64,000 nucleotides of DNA from Annona cherimola (GCA_030490835.1 CM059972.1:32281452-32345451), one strand, 5' to 3'; shown: positions 45,949 through 59,650, numbered from the stretch's first letter. Numbers and translations: made by a program. Notes: generated from the sequence alone by a model not told the origin.

Positions 45949-46228
45949 GAGTGTGTTTGGGAATGGATAAAACTTTTGATGAAAAATTGTAGAAAGTAGA
46001 AGTTGTCAAATGATGTGATATGATAGGAGTAATGATGAGGAATAAATAAGATAAAGTTGAAATAGATATGTTAATTGTGGTGGTAATTGTGTAGAAATGA
46101 TTGAAAGTATGATAGTTGTATAGAAAAATGTGAATAAATTATTAAAAAACAGGGTAATTGTGGAGAGTGAAAAGTTTTAGATTGAAAAGTTTTAACTTGA
46201 CAACTTTCACTTATTACCAAACATACTC
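45949..46228. mobile_element. Tourist-like MITE with TAT duplication
   Basis: It begins GAGTGTGTTTGGGAATGG and ends ACCAAACATACTC. The flanks are TAT (45946-45948 and 46229-46231). It is 280 bp. The 3-bp target and GTGTGTTTGG ends fit PIF/Harbinger Tourist-like elements. The interior is non-coding. Confidence 0.82.
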
Positions 46229-46489
46229 TATGTTGTCTAGTTTCTACCGCAAGTGGTATGGGATGACGTGGTAATCAAAAAGTACATTGCTTCTAATTTT
46301 TAGACTATTCGCATTTATTTTTTAACTTTGCTATAATTTTGCAATTCTCTCGTAATCATGAAAATAGGCCTAAAAAGAAAAGAGTTTTTGTAGGGTACAA
46401 TAATCAGAGATTTACTAGGATAATCTTTTGTTCTAAGATATCTTTTTGTTTTGGTTCCATATTCACTGTTGTAAAGATTTTAAACATGT

Positions 46490-47030
46490 TTGAAAACACT
46501 TAAAATTTTTCAACCAAAATTTTCCCATCAATAACTTTTCACTTTCCATAACTATTCTATTTTTAATTTTTTTTTCATTTTCCTATACAAACTACCAAAC
46601 TTTTCAATCATTTCTACACAACTACTCATACAACTAACTTATCTATTTTAATTTTATTCTTTTTATACCTCATCATTACTCTTATTATATCACATAATTT
46701 TCTATCAATTTAACAACTTTTACCCCAAAAACTTTTTATTAGACAATTTTACCCCTAACCAAATACTTCCTAAAACTTTTCGGTGTAAAACTTTTCACTT
46801 TTCACAATTATTTTATTTTTGATTATTTATTCACATCTTCTTATACAAGTATCCCACTTTTCAATTATTTCCACACTACTACTTATATATCTAAAATATA
46901 TATTTTGATTTTTATTATTTTTATTCATCATCATTACCCTATTATGTCACATCATTCTTTTATTCCAAAAATTTTTATATTAAAACTTTTCATCTAAAAT
47001 TTTATCATTCTCCAAACACACTCTTTTAGT
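46490..47030. mobile_element. Two head-to-tail Tourist-like MITEs
   Basis: The ordered family blocks (TTTTCACTTTCCATAACTAT, TTTCAATCATTTCTACACAA, ATTATATCACATAATTTTC) occur first at about 46495-46770. They occur again at about 46780-47025 (TTTTCACTTTTCACAATTA, TTATGTCACATCATTC), ending TCCAAACACACTC. The junction is close to ACCAAATACTTCC. Confidence 0.7.
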
Positions 47031-48054
47031 ATATTATAATTTAAGAACAACATTAATTTGACTATATTCAAAATGAAAAAATTGAAAACAAAACTCATAA
47101 TAACTCATAAGCAGAAATACCTCTAATTAAAAAATGAAAATAAACATAAATAGGTATTTATTCTCGAGTCAAGAAAAAAGTTTGAAAACAAATGACCATA
47201 ATTGCTAAATATATGCACTGAGTTACAAAAATTACAGATAACTTTAACCATAATTGCAAATAGGTTCATGCTGTTGCGGTGCCATTACAATGTTGGTGTG
47301 TTTGTAAACATATATTTACAATTATGATAAAATTATATAGAAATATTTGCAAGTTGACCTCGTAATTAGATGTGGTAGTAGGTGCCAACCATTGATGTCG
47401 AATCCAACCTGCATTTTCAAATGGTTGCAATTTTTTAACCACAAATAAATAAATAAATAAACAAAATTACACATCCTAATACTCGGATCAGTGTGCAAAC
47501 GTGCATCGGGGATCTGCAAATTGCACCTCTTTTTTTTTAGGGTCAAATTGCACCCTTTTAGCACGGATAACTTTGTTTTTCATCTGTTTTGGCATTTGTA
47601 CAAAATAACCCCTATACATCTAAACGAGAAGGAAGAAAGTCTGCGGATGTTTGCAGCATTTTAGAAAAAAATTAGAACAGATTTTGCTTTTTGCAGGTTG
47701 GTTTTGCAAAGATATAAAACTCACAGTTCTATTACGCAAAATGCTACCACAGAAAAGGCCAGGCCCGCCCGCATCAGTATCTGGTTGAGAAATCCTGAGC
47801 GTCGATGAGGCAGGAGATAGCGTGATGATTACTGGTCCAAACGCGCATCAGCACTACTTTGCACCGCCCACATGTTACACGCGTAGGGTGGTGGATGCCT
47901 CCAGTTCCACAACGCGGAGGTGGGCCTTACAGCAGTAGATTTTTTCAAAAAATTATTATAAAAGTTGTAGATGGTTTTTTAGCTTTGAATTTGGGCCGTT
48001 GCAGACTGACGGTACTGTGGGCCATGCCTACATGAAAGGAAAGGGTGTAATCAT
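47031..48054. other. Intergenic, no gene seen
   Basis: No supported gene. About 47740-47940 is GC-richer (GGCCAGGCCCGCCCGCATC, CACGCGTAGGGTGG) but has no conserved frame. Confidence 0.45.
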
Positions 48055-48056
48055 TC

Positions 48057-48098
<42 letters not shown>

Positions 48099-48099
48099 T
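48055..48099. repeat. (AAT)n microsatellite
   Basis: About 14 uninterrupted AAT/ATA triplets, ending in AATTG. Confidence 0.95.
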
Positions 48100-48439
48100 G
48101 TAATCTATAAATATAGTCACATAATTTGATCCTAATTGTGAGTATACCAACATAATTTTACCTAAGGTAACATTCCTTGATCGCAAAAAAGACATACTTC
48201 TTGTATCATGTATGTTATAAAATATGTAATAAAGTTACCAATAAAGAATGCAATAAAATTTTTTTAAAAAAATTCAATTTTCAAGGAAAGAGCCTAAAAG
48301 TGTAACATTTCTTTCACGCATGTAAAATGGAAAATATAGAAAAGACATGCAACGCCTAAAAGACATACTTACTAAGTTATATATGCTACTAAATGTGTAA
48401 TTAAGTTTTAAAAATCATTTTACTTTCAAGGAAACAGCA

Positions 48440-48714
48440 GGGTGTTTGGGTGAATATAAAAAATATTCACTAAAACTTTTCTAATTAAAATTTTTGACTC
48501 TTCGTAATTATCTTATTTTTTAATTATTTTTTTTTATATTTTCGTATACAAACAACTCTACTTTTCAATTTTTTCCACACAATTACCTATACAATTACCC
48601 TGTCTATTTTAATTTTATTCTCTTTACACTTCATCATTACTCCTGTCATATCATATTATTTTCCATCATCCTAAAAACTTTTCATCCAAAAGTTTGACTT
48701 GAACAAACACACCT
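48440..48714. mobile_element. Tourist-like MITE
   Basis: It begins GGGTGTTTGGGTGAA and ends AACAAACACACCT, next to AGCA on both sides. It has the family blocks TTTTGACTCTTCGTAATTA, CTGTCTATTTTAATTTTAT and GTCATATCATATTATTTTC. It is about 275 bp and non-coding. Confidence 0.78.
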
Positions 48715-49119
48715 AGCAAATGATAGACTTGGGGAAGACACGTACGTAGAGAAATGTTCGCACGGCTGGGTATACAGACGCGAATTTTATTACTGTTTTT
48801 ATTCCGCCTATGAACTTTTTATCCGGAATGTCGCAGTGCACAAATGCACGCAGAATATTCGGAAAAGAAATACTAGCGACACGTAACATACAATATTCTA
48901 GAAGATTCCAGTTTGGAAGCCCAAGAAATGTGTACGTGTACATCTCTTTAATATTGTCGATTGTGTAAAGCCAATTTCATTTCGAATTCACCATAAATAA
49001 TCAGTCGATTATTATTTTGGGCGAAGTCTAATTTTTATATTCTGTCGTCTAAAACATTTAAATTAATGGTAAACAGCGGCAGACCTCGACCTTCGAGGAA
49101 TGCAGTAATTATAAATAAG

Positions 49120-49630
49120 TAATGATTCATCCTATAAATGAAGGTCTATGTGCTTACTTCTGTTTTTTTATTTTATTTGAAATATCTTCTTAAAAATTTA
49201 AACCATTTGTCGTATTTATCTATGTGTATATATTTATGGTTTCAAAAATTGTGTATCACATGTTTTTATTTATTATTTTATATTAATTTAAAATTTTTGA
49301 AAAGAACAACAAAACCGAACCGATGCATCACGAATATTAATGATTCAATACATATACGTATGGAAAGCTTACTGCACATATAGTTTTAGCCAGTGGTGTT
49401 ATTTCTTTTTATGTAAGCTCATATGTAATATTTATATAATTATAAAAATATATATTTTTATAAAAGGTGAAAAGTTAATATTTAGAATTATAAAGTATAA
49501 AAATGCAGAAATAATAAAATTTTTATGTACGAAATACATGTGGAGTCACATAAAATGAAAGAAATAAAAAGTTTAAAAAAGGGCTCAAAGCATATATGCG
49601 TATTGAAACTTCATAACATACATATTCGGT
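49120..49630. mobile_element. Foldback element with AATGATTCA ends
   Basis: The left end AATGATTCATCC pairs with the right end GGTGAATCATT. The interior shares with 20505-21150 the TCACATAAAATGAAAGAAAT and CTCATATGTAATATTTATAT blocks. The coding frames inside are T-rich noise. Confidence 0.5.
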
Positions 49631-52169
49631 GAATCATTAAGCAGAGGCATTATCGTTTACTGACTTTGTAATTTATCTAAAACCATAAACTCAAATTAAA
49701 TTATTAAATTACACTAAAACACTATTTAAAATGAGGTTCAAAAAATTATTTTAAATTATACAAATTTTTTTAAAAAATTAGAAAATATTTAAAGTTTAAA
49801 ACTATAAAACAATTGTGCCTTAGCAAGTCACAGTCCCCTTCCATTATAAATAGGCAATGATTCAATGCTTATGATAAACACTAAACTCCACATTTATCTT
49901 TGTTTCTTATTCTGAAAAATATATATTTTTGATAATAAAAAGGTGCCTTGTTAAAAATTCATTTTTCGCATTGAAAAGTGAAAAAAGAGTGCATCTGCAT
50001 TATTCATTCAACTGAACTAGTTCCATCTTTATGTAAGTATGTTTTTCATTTTGATCTTTAAAATTTTTTAAAAGTTATATTATGAAAGTTTACAATATAT
50101 GATTTTTTACACATGAATAAACATGATAAATAGTATGAATTTTTTAAAAATATTTTTAGATAAAAAATCAATCGTAAGCATAAAAATCAGTGTTTACAGG
50201 AAGTGTTGAATCATTATTCTTTTTCAATTATAAGTTATTTATTTTATTTAATATAATTTTTGTTATGTTGTTAGAAATTATTTCATCAGAAACTTATATC
50301 TGGTAAAAAAAAATTAGCATATTTGAGAGGGAATATTATACCTATCGTTTTTCTGAAAAATGTGTAATACCTTGCATAAATTTTCAATACATGTACTTTC
50401 TGAAATTGTAAGTAAATTTATATAAATAAACATGATAAATGCACAATTTAAATTTGGAAAAGGATATTTCAAAATTAAAAAAGAGGTTGCTAGGACATCT
50501 CCAGCAGAGGAATGCGTTCAATCGTAGCCTTTTGAGAAAGAAGGCTCGATCTCTTTTTATACTTGCATAAATACATTTAAGTAATTTTTTTGTATTTTAT
50601 GCATAATTCTTTGTATTTGTAGATACTCATTTGAATTATTTAAAACATTATAAAAGCCCATAATTAAAAGGATTTCAATATCTCAGTAATGCAGACCTTG
50701 GTGGATATATCACAACTCACAGATTGCCCAGTCATCATCCAAATCGATTGAGTGCCTTGATTCATACAGTATCAAGGGAAATTGGGACAGGATAAGTGCA
50801 AACTTTCATGGGCTCTGACACAAGAATGCCCTGCCTGCCATTGAAATTTTGTAACCAACTTATATAATTTTTTATTTGTTTCTTTAAAATATTGCAAGCA
50901 TCAAGATGTCGATAGGTTTTTAATAATCCCACAATTTACTTCTGCGTACCTTTGATTCAGAGGATAGTAATGCCTGACCTGCGGAAGCTTAAAATTTGTA
51001 CATGTGGTATAGGTTAGGCAAGCTATATATAATATTATACTTCCATAAGTTTCTTGACTTGTAACATACGTCAAAACTTCTTGCGTGAATATGACAATGG
51101 GACATCCAGTGTTTTTTTTTAATCCAATCTGCGATTTATATAAGAAGTGATATTTTAGGTTGGCTTGGCGTATAAAACTTTCTACTTTTTTTTTTAATCA
51201 AGAAACAAAAAAAAAAAAAAAATCATTTAAATTAGATGTAGATATGGCCATATGGGAAGTATTTGTAAAAACCAAAGAGTGTAGGATTTTTCCTGTTGAA
51301 ATGAATCGTCAGGATCAGAGACGCTCGCTTAATATTTTATTATATTATGCTGGTTACAAGCAATCTAAGTAACCAAACATATACTTCTTGTTAAGAAATT
51401 AATAAAAACATTATGCTTATAAACGCGAGTCATGTTGAATTTTTTTCTAAAAGAAAATATGTAACCTTGAATGATTTAATATTTTTCTTATTTAAGGAAC
51501 AAAACATATTTACAATATCAGGTATGAATCGAATTGAATTAAAATATTATTTGTAAAAACATAAAATGGTTTTCATCAAAGGGCCACTGTTAAATAGTCC
51601 AAATTAAAAAAGTCGAGCACTGGAGACGCACATGCGGTTGCATATGGGTGTGATAGCTAAAAATTTTCCACATATATACTATTGCCATCCACCATGTAAG
51701 CATCTATTTTTTGCAAAATTCCCATCAATCCGAATTTTAAAGAGCACCAGTGTCTCCCGCACTCCCGCTTGCATGTCAAAAACTAATTTCTTGTGGGGTA
51801 TAATGAAATATCCCAACCATTAATTTGTCATGTTCTTTGTATTATAATCACTGCATTGAAAATTAGATGTACTGGAAATGTGTTATATTTAGCTATAATT
51901 AACATTCGGAAATTAGATTTAAACTGTCAAATGCATAAGTATTGCTTTTTATAATATTAGTTATTTTTTTTCAAATCCAAGTTATACATCATGTTCAACA
52001 AAATTAAAATATACTTATAGCAAAAAATTAAAATGATATTGTGCTCATGGAACTAACATTAATTAAAAATAAACATTATGCTAAAGTTAATCTTAAAAGC
52101 TCATATAAATAGTTAACTTTGATGTATTAAATCTTAATTAGAATAAAATTAACGAGTTAAATTTTAAAC
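49631..52169. other. Intergenic, no gene seen
   Basis: AT-rich DNA with several short AT-rich inverted stretches. AGGCAATGATTCAATGC at about 49853 may be the end of another foldback of the 49120 type. ORFs of 60-70 residues at 51160 and 51632 show no motif. Confidence 0.45.
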
Positions 52170-52172
52170 TAA

Positions 52173-53105
52173 GGACGTGTTTGGCAAATAGTAAAAAATG
52201 TCAATTTAAAACTTTTTATCTTCATAATTATCTTATTTTTAATCATTTATTCATATCTTTTTATACAACTATCCTGACTTTTAATCATTTCTACATGACT
52301 ACATACACAACTAATTTATTTATTTTAACTTTATTTTGTTTATTTTTCGTTATTACTAGGGGTGCAACTTGGGCCGAGTTGAGCTCGAATTTGATTTTTA
52401 ATAGTGTTGGAATCTACTTTTTATAACTCAAACTCGAAGAACTTGAACCCAGCGAACCCAATTTATAAATATGATTGTGTTATGGATCAAGTGAACCCAA
52501 ATCCAATTTTCCATTTGTCATTATTATAAAATATATTATATACATCATATTTAAACAATATTTCTTTATATTTTGTGTATTTTATATTATTTATATTTAT
52601 ATTTGAATTCATGTTGGACATATTGTAATTATATTATAAATAAAGTATATTATTTTTATTTTCATTTATCTTTATATCCATTAATTTTCTTTTTTTATCT
52701 TGTTTTTTATGTTAAATTTTTCTAAAAATATTCTTTATATTGCTATATTTTTTAAAAAGGTTATAATTCGACTATATATTATTATTTTTACTTATATAAT
52801 TTATTATTATTATATATTCATATGAAAATTTAAACATATCACTTTTGAATAAAAAGTAAATTTATCAATTTAATTTTCAACCCAAACCCAATTTTTAAAA
52901 ATAAGGTTAGGGTTAAGGTTTTAGAGTTAGGAGTAGAGTTAATGTTTTATAAATATGGTTAGGGTCGATGTGAATCTGAGCTTCATACGCGCAAGTCGCA
53001 CATTTAGTTATTACTCCTATCATATCACATAATTTTCTTTCAATTTAACAACTTTTATACCAAAAATTTTTCATCCAAAAGTTTTATAATTTTTCAAACA
53101 CACCC
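52173..53105. mobile_element. Tourist-like MITE interrupted by a hAT MITE
   Basis: It begins GGACGTGTTTGGCAAATAG and ends TTCAAACACACCC. The flanks are TAA (52170-52172 and 53106-53108). Without the insertion it is about 275 bp with the usual block order (TTCATAATTATCTTATTTTT, TTTCTACATGACTACATAC, CTATCATATCACATAATTT). Confidence 0.88.
52357..53006. mobile_element. hAT-type MITE nested in a Tourist-like MITE
   Basis: It begins TAGGGGTGCAACTTGGGCC and ends with the decayed inverse AAGTCGCACATTTA. The flanks are identical GTTATTAC (52349-52356 and 53007-53014), an 8-bp hAT duplication. It is 650 bp. The subterminal CCCAAACCCAATTT and GGTTAGGGTTAAGG motifs match the element at 44341-45280. Confidence 0.92.
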
Positions 53106-53136
53106 TAAATTATATATGATATGTATTTTTTAAGAA

Positions 53137-53502
53137 AAATGATCTCGTTAGCCTGGGCTGAGTCTTCTAAAAAAACTCATTAAAAAAATTTTTCCCTGCA
53201 AATTTGTTAATGCAGATGTATTTAATATATAATCAAATTTTACTATTTTTGGATATGTGTACATATTTTTAAAAAATTTTAAACATAAGGGTATTTTAGC
53301 CATTTTTAACTGAAATGACTAAAATACCTTTGTGCGTAGAAATCTTTAAAAAATATACACATATCTAATAATAGTAAAACTTAATTTATATATTAAATAT
53401 ATTTAGATAAACAATTGTACGAAGAACAAAATACAAAAAAGTCTTTTTAATAGATTTTTTTTAAAAGAAGAGTACTTAACCCGAAGTAATAGAATTATTT
53501 TT
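53137..53502. mobile_element. Foldback MITE, TTAGCCYGGG family (diverged)
   Basis: The left AATGATCTCGTTAGCCTGGGC pattern pairs with the right CTTAACCCGAAGTAATAGA and ATTATT. The inner arms contain TAAGGGTATTTTAGCCATTT and its inverse. It is the same family as 2157-2563. Confidence 0.65.
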
Positions 53503-53753
53503 CTTTTCTTAAATTCTGTGTACGAACCTCCAGGTTCTCGAATATTGTCAAGCATAAAAAATATATGGCTCAAGACTTTCAGAATGTTGCGGATTAATTA
53601 TAACCAGTCTTGCGACCAACACTTTGGGGAATTTATGAGCCCATCATTTTTGAGCCAATGGATGATGGGCCCCGCCGACCAGACAGGTCGAATCTCTCGA
53701 GCACCGTAGTTGACCGTGGCAGAGGTAGCTATATATATTATTTTATATAAGAG

Positions 53754-54500
53754 AACCCATTATCTGCGAACGAAGCGCAGTATAATTATGATACAGTATA
53801 TTGCAAAATATATCTCACATATATTAAAATAGAATAATATTTTATATAATTATTTATTCATATAAAAATCATACTTTGCATGGTTTAGATGGTGAAAATA
53901 TCATTTTAAACTTGATATTTATATTAAACTATTTTATTATATTGATTTTATATCATTTTAAGATGAGTTATATAAACATGTTAGATCTGGATGAAAATTG
54001 ATATACTAATAAAATAAATAATTCTAAATATAATTGGTATAATAAATTTCTCATTCATGATCAAGTGGGCTCCCATAATGTATTTGAATAAATTTCATTA
54101 TATATATAAGAGCATATCCAGCGTATACGTACTTCACTATAATTACAATACGGTCTACTACAAAACGGGCTCCACATATATTAAAATGTGATAATATTTT
54201 ATACAAGTATTTTTCTATGTAAAAAATGTTTTTGACGGTTTAGATGTTGAAAACACAACTTTCAATTGATACTTATATCAAAATATTTTATTATATTGAT
54301 TTTATAATGTTTTAAAATAGGTCTTATTCACATGTTTGATTTAGATGAAAATTAGTATAATATTAAAGTATATGATTTTAAATATAATGAGTGGAATGCA
54401 TGATAACTTCATAATCATGCGTGGCTCATTTACAACGAGCTGTACTGTAATTATGCTACAGTATTTTTGCACTTCATTATCGCATCTTCTGATGTGACAC
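53754..54500. mobile_element. Two adjacent copies of the 3745-4105 element
   Basis: The first copy is at about 53754-54110 and the second at about 54120-54500. They share CACATATATTAAAAT, AATATTTTATA.AA, GGTTTAGATG.TGAAAA and GATGAAAATT in order. Copy ends include CAGTATAATTATGATACAGT and GTACTGTAATTATGCTACAG. They are non-coding. Confidence 0.65.
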
Positions 54501-55920
54501 AATTCATGGCGTGGACAGCAGCAAAGAAATCATGATTGTGTCTTTCTTTGGATGAATATCTCCATCCATATCTACCTTTTAATTAGCTTTACGTTTTCCC
54601 GTCTATATATGTATGTATATACATATATGTACGTAGATTCTTGTTTTGACTAGGGGTGTGGCCAGAAGCAATGGCAGCATCATCCAAACAGTACCGAAGC
54701 TTGAATAGTTCGATAAATGTTAGGTGATAACACTCGAAATTTATTAAAGTTGCATGTGATGTACGTAATTCCACCAGCAGTTACGTTCCTTCTCCAAGTT
54801 TTCCTATAAATTATAAATTTGTCCATATTATTTAAATTCATTAGATAGATTAATCAAGGCTATTCGAAAGGCATAGCCTAATAAACTAGAAATTAATAAG
54901 ATTATGTTGCACTATGACGATAGAATTTTAGTAGTAATTAAAATTTTAAAGTTAAAAAAGTTGATCCATTTTAATCATGCAAAGCTTTATACTTGACCAT
55001 TTAATCATTTAAAACTCTTTTAAAAAAACGAAAAAACTATGTTTTTTGATCAAGTCCCAATAACAGTCTTCCAACATTACCTACTTTTCTTGTCTTTACC
55101 TTTTATTTAAAAATTGTATTCTAATGGCGTTAACCCTCTACAGTAGGTACTCTCTCTTTTTATCTCATTCCATTTACAGACTCCAAATGGTATGTATATG
55201 CCAGAAAAATGGTCATGTTTAAATATATCAAAATAAAAAGCAAAGCCTATTATTATTATTATTATTAGGCAAATGCCACATATGTACACGTGAATTTTAT
55301 GTAATAATTTTATTTGTACTTTTGAACTTCCGAAAATTTTCAAATGTACTTATGTAAAACTCCATTTTTATCTATGAACTCTAGTGAAAGAACAAATACG
55401 CCCAAATCTTAATTATAATTTTAAGTTGAAAATTTATATTCAAATAAATTTTTAGCACTTTTATAATTGTACAATCATATTTTTTACCCTTATATAACTT
55501 GAATGTGAGTTTTTATTTATAAATTTATAAGTAAATTCATATGCCACTTGAATGTGTATAATTAAATTTTATTTATCATTTTACATAAGGGTGTAGATGT
55601 GAATGAAAATTTTTTGATAAAGAGAAGAAATTGTATTTTAAGATATATGGGTATATTTGGAATCTTTGGAAGTTTGTAATATGAGCAAAATTGAAGGTAA
55701 AATTCATAAATATATATAGAATTCGCAGTTATTAATCTTCTTATTATTTTGAGCAGTTAGAACTATGGGGGCACCACTATGACCATATGAAGTGGCCTGC
55801 ATGTTCCCGGACTGCTAAGGAAATAATGTCTGTAGATTCAAAACACGTAACATGAGTTGTGACTTGTGCGCACTTCCGGATCTTATCAAGTAAGTGTACT
55901 TTCAACTCAATGTAGCCTGC
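54501..55920. other. Intergenic, no gene seen
   Basis: A foldback may lie at about 55268-55725 (left GTGAATTTTATGTAAT; right GGTAAAATTCATAAAT), but its ends are not clear. An (ATT)n run is at about 55249-55267. Confidence 0.4.
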
Positions 55921-56248
55921 TGATCATGTGCGGCCAAAAAATATATATTTTTATTTTTTCATTTTTTCATGGGCAAGTAAATTTAGGTGTATTAAATTCA
56001 TAAATCAAATTTTACCACTTTTGGATGTTTTAAGTATTTTTTTGGATTTTTAAACACTGGTATTTCTGTAATTTTTCAAGACCCAAAAATTACGGAAATG
56101 CCACTGTGTTTAAAAATCCAAAAAATACTTAAAAATATCCAAAAATAATAAAACTTAGTTTATAAATTTAATACACCTACATTTAATTTTCCATGAAAAA
56201 AATAACAATATATGTTTTTGCACGTGCGACCGGCCGCAAAAGATCAGG
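55921..56248. mobile_element. Foldback MITE, GATCTTGTGCGGCC family
   Basis: The left end TGATCATGTGCGGCC pairs with the right end GGCCGCAAAAGATCAGG. The inner arms are almost perfectly complementary around a centre near 56085 (AAACACTGGTATTTCTGTAA and its inverse). It is non-coding and the same family as 22882-23665. Confidence 0.78.
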
Positions 56249-57414
56249 ACTCCTCAGTGTAATACATTATTTAGATTATGGAACTTCTACTTTCAATGGT
56301 AAATCAAATCAAACCGGTTACATTACTTAACATTATTTATTTTATTATGATATCAAAAATTATTTGGACTTGAATCTTGAGTGAGATGGATGTGCTTAAC
56401 GGTATATCATGTTAAATTATGAAAACTCTAAGACCCATTCATAAACGTATTAAAAGTTTAAAACATTATAGTAATCTATATAATCGTTTACCTAAATACA
56501 GAAGAAGAATGGTTTAGAGTTTAGACGGTTTAATTGTTAACTTGACAGCTTTGGTGTTAGCACATGGAAAAAAAGAAATTCATTACATTATTTTGAACAA
56601 TCTACAGTTAATGGCCGGAGTGGATTTCGTCTAATCATAAGGTGGGTTACAAATAGAGATATTCTTGATTACATTGAATAGGAACCCATCGATGATTGTT
56701 CCAATATTTGGCAAGTGCCGACCCAAAAAAAAAAATAATCCTCTCTCATTTATTTATTTTAATTAATGCCATCATAATCACCTTTATAACCTGATTATAT
56801 ATGTTATCGCATGACACAAACATGCCCTGGTGTTGTTTAACCCATTAATTTTAAAGCAAAGTCTAAGAGTGTGAATAAGATGCGTAGCTAAGTATGGCAT
56901 TGAATTTGCAAGCAAAAGCTGCTTGCGGTAGCTCTTTAAATTACAGAATTGAAGGTTATCGGAGAAGCAGTTACGGCCACCTTGCAACCCATGTGATGAT
57001 TTCTAGTGCCAAGTGGACACTTTTGCATATAATGTTCGATCATGACACTATTCACGGACCCATGCATCCCCACTTTATTGTTCATCTCAGCGGGGTGCCA
57101 AAATTTTAAACGAAAGCTCTGTTTCCAGAATGTTCGGATGCATTTTTTCGGGCCCACCAAGTGCTGGTCCATTTTTCTTTCAAATTATTAAATCCGATCA
57201 CTCCCAAGCTAGTATATGACATGAGGCCTTTCAAATCATCCCACTTGATTTTGATCAAGAAGACATTTTCTGCTAGGCTTGCATAAGTCCTTCTATTTAG
57301 TTTTCTTCCTTTTTTTTTTTTAACATATTTAAGGCTCCTGATTATTAAATTGGATAGTGCATACGAAATAATTACTGGATAACATTCTGGTGGTGTAAAA
57401 GTTACATACTTTTA
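56249..57414. other. Intergenic, no gene seen
   Basis: A more GC-balanced stretch at 56880-57180 has overlapping 67-78-residue ORFs on both strands, with no motif or similarity that I recognise. Confidence 0.45.
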
Positions 57415-57688
57415 AGGATATATTTGGAAAGAGATAAAATTTTTGTATGAAAAATTTTTAGTGTAAAAGTTTTGAATTAGTAGAAAGTGATGTGATATTA
57501 TAGGGATAATGATTAGGAGTAAAAAAAATAAAATTAAAACAAATAGTTTATTTGTATAGGTAGTTTTGTAGAAATGATTTAAAAGTAGGGTTGTTGTACG
57601 GAAAGAAATAAAAATATTAAAAAATAGGATAATTGTGAAGATTGAAAAGTTTTAGTTGGAAAAATATTTGTATTTGCCAAACATGCTC
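57415..57688. mobile_element. Tourist-like MITE with TTA duplication
   Basis: It begins AGGATATATTTGGAAAGAG and ends GCCAAACATGCTC. The flanks are TTA (57412-57414 and 57689-57691), the usual PIF/Harbinger target. It is 274 bp with the family blocks on the minus strand (CTATAATATCACATCAC). Confidence 0.82.
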
Positions 57689-57691
57689 TTA

Positions 57692-58389
57692 GATTAAAAT
57701 CAAGTGAATTTGCAACTAGCATTGTCAATGCCATGGAATGCAAGGTGGGCATAGTGCCTATTCGATTGCTTGTTCGACCCTCGTCCCCCCAATGGTGAGA
57801 GTATAAATTTCCCTCCAGTGGTGGGATATTATTTAGTTCCTCATATGCATGTACTTATTTGTAATATAAGATGGCTTGATGTATATATAAATGAATTAAA
57901 AAGTCAAGTGTGTTTGAATCATCATTGTCAAGTGTATTTTCAGATAAATTTGTACAAAAATCAAGCGAATATTTTGCAATATATTATACAATTTCATTAA
58001 AGTGATTCGCGAAAGCTTATGATGAAGCTTATCTTGATGATAAAATTGAAATGGATTCCAATAGAATTCGATTAACATCATTTGTTTTATAGTAAAAAAA
58101 TCATTTCAATTAAGGTCTTGGATAAGCCATGATACTTGAAATATTTCATCGTGTATAAAATACAAAAATTACTTCAACCAATTCTTAGGTGCATCAAAAT
58201 ATTATAATAATTTATAAAATTATTTATCCACAAGAAGAATATTTTAAACCACATGGATATTAGATTAACAATCGAGAACTGATACATAAAGTAAACAATT
58301 TTATTACATTAATTTTACACTACTGCCATGTAAATATTTCATTTGTATGAAATAGTTAAACAAATAATTTTAATATATTCGGAAGAGCC
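57692..58389. other. Intergenic, no gene seen
   Basis: No supported frame. An inverted AAGCTTATGATGAAGCTTAT motif occurs at about 58014. Otherwise AT-rich. Confidence 0.45.
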
Positions 58390-59650
58390 GTTTCATGTAA
58401 TAAATCAAGCGGGGTCACGAAAAATTTGAAAAAGGCCTTAGACAAGGCGATCCACTTTCTCCTTATTTCTTCTTAATTTTGTGTGGAAGGTCTGTATATT
58501 CTTCTTTCACTAGCCTAACAATCACAACTAATCAATGAGATTCAGGGAAAAATCAAGAGTCCATATCTTACCCACTTGCTCTTCACAGATGATGCCCTCC
58601 TCTTTCTTAAAGCCTCTACAAAACAGGTGGCACAACTACTTTCCCTATTAAAGATGTATGATGAATGCACAGACTGTCAAGTTAACATCCACAAGATGGT
58701 CATTCTCTCTAATAGGAACACAACAGAAGATATCAAAAGAGAAATCGAATAGGTGATTAGAGTTCGGGACAAGCCCATTAACATTTATTTGGGCTTATCA
58801 ATATGGGTTGACAAATCTAAGGCTCAAGTATTTCAACACTTAAAAGAATGTATTTGGGAGAAAATCCAAGCCTAGAAAAACAAACTTCTATCAGCAGGGG
58901 GCAAAGAAATTTTTATCAAAGTTGTAGCACAATCTATTCCCAATTATGCAATGAGCATCTTCGGGCTTCCCACAAATTTTGTGATGTTGTCAACTCTATA
59001 ATTATTAAATTTTGGTGGGGCGATACTGCAGGGCAAAGGAAAATCAACTGGGTATCATGGAATAAGATGTGCAATTCAAAAGCTGTTGGTGGAATGGGAT
59101 TCCGTGACTTCTCATCTTTTAACCTTGCCTTTCTGGCAAAGCAAGCTTGGGGACTTGCCAATAATCAAAACTCTTTGTGCCATAAATTCATGAAGGCAAA
59201 ATATTTCCCAAATGAAGACTTTTGGCATTGTACTCCAAATCCCAACTCTTCTTATGTATGGACGAGTATTTCATGGGCCAAGGAGCAAATCAAATCCAAA
59301 TGTTGTTGGAGAGTGGAGATGGTAAAAATTTTCATTTCTTTTAAGATATTTGAATCCCAATGAACTTGGTGAAGGTTGGCCCTTCGCTCGCGGATGTGAA
59401 AGAAGACTTCAGGTGGAACACTTCATAGATCGATCGACATCATCGTGGAAGGAGTCAAGGCAGTAGTCGGGGATACTAGCTGGTTTAGCGTAAGAAACAT
59501 CCCATTTCCAACTCAAGCAGCTAGAGATGTCATTTTTTAGCTCTTAGAGCCGAATGATATATTCACTGTCAAATCTGCATACATGGCTATCATAAGCTGT
59601 AGCAGCAGACTTAGCAATGGATCGAGACATCATGACTGTTGCATGTAAAC
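58390..59650 (+). mobile_element. LINE (L1-type) ORF2 remnant, upstream part
   Basis: The translation has GLRQGDPLSPYFFLILCG (58435 on), then HLLFTDDALLFLKAS, where FTDD stands for the catalytic F.DD box. It continues with the downstream IYLGL..WVDKSKAQVFQHLKE, LLSAGGKEIFIKVVAQSIP and FWWGDTAGQRKINWVSWNKM blocks typical of plant L1-type non-LTR reverse transcriptases. Then comes the start of the zf-RVT region (DIFTVKSAYMAI). There are several stops and frame changes, so it is inactive. The 5' half, including the endonuclease, is missing. It is interrupted by an LTR at 59651 and resumes at 63615. Confidence 0.88.
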
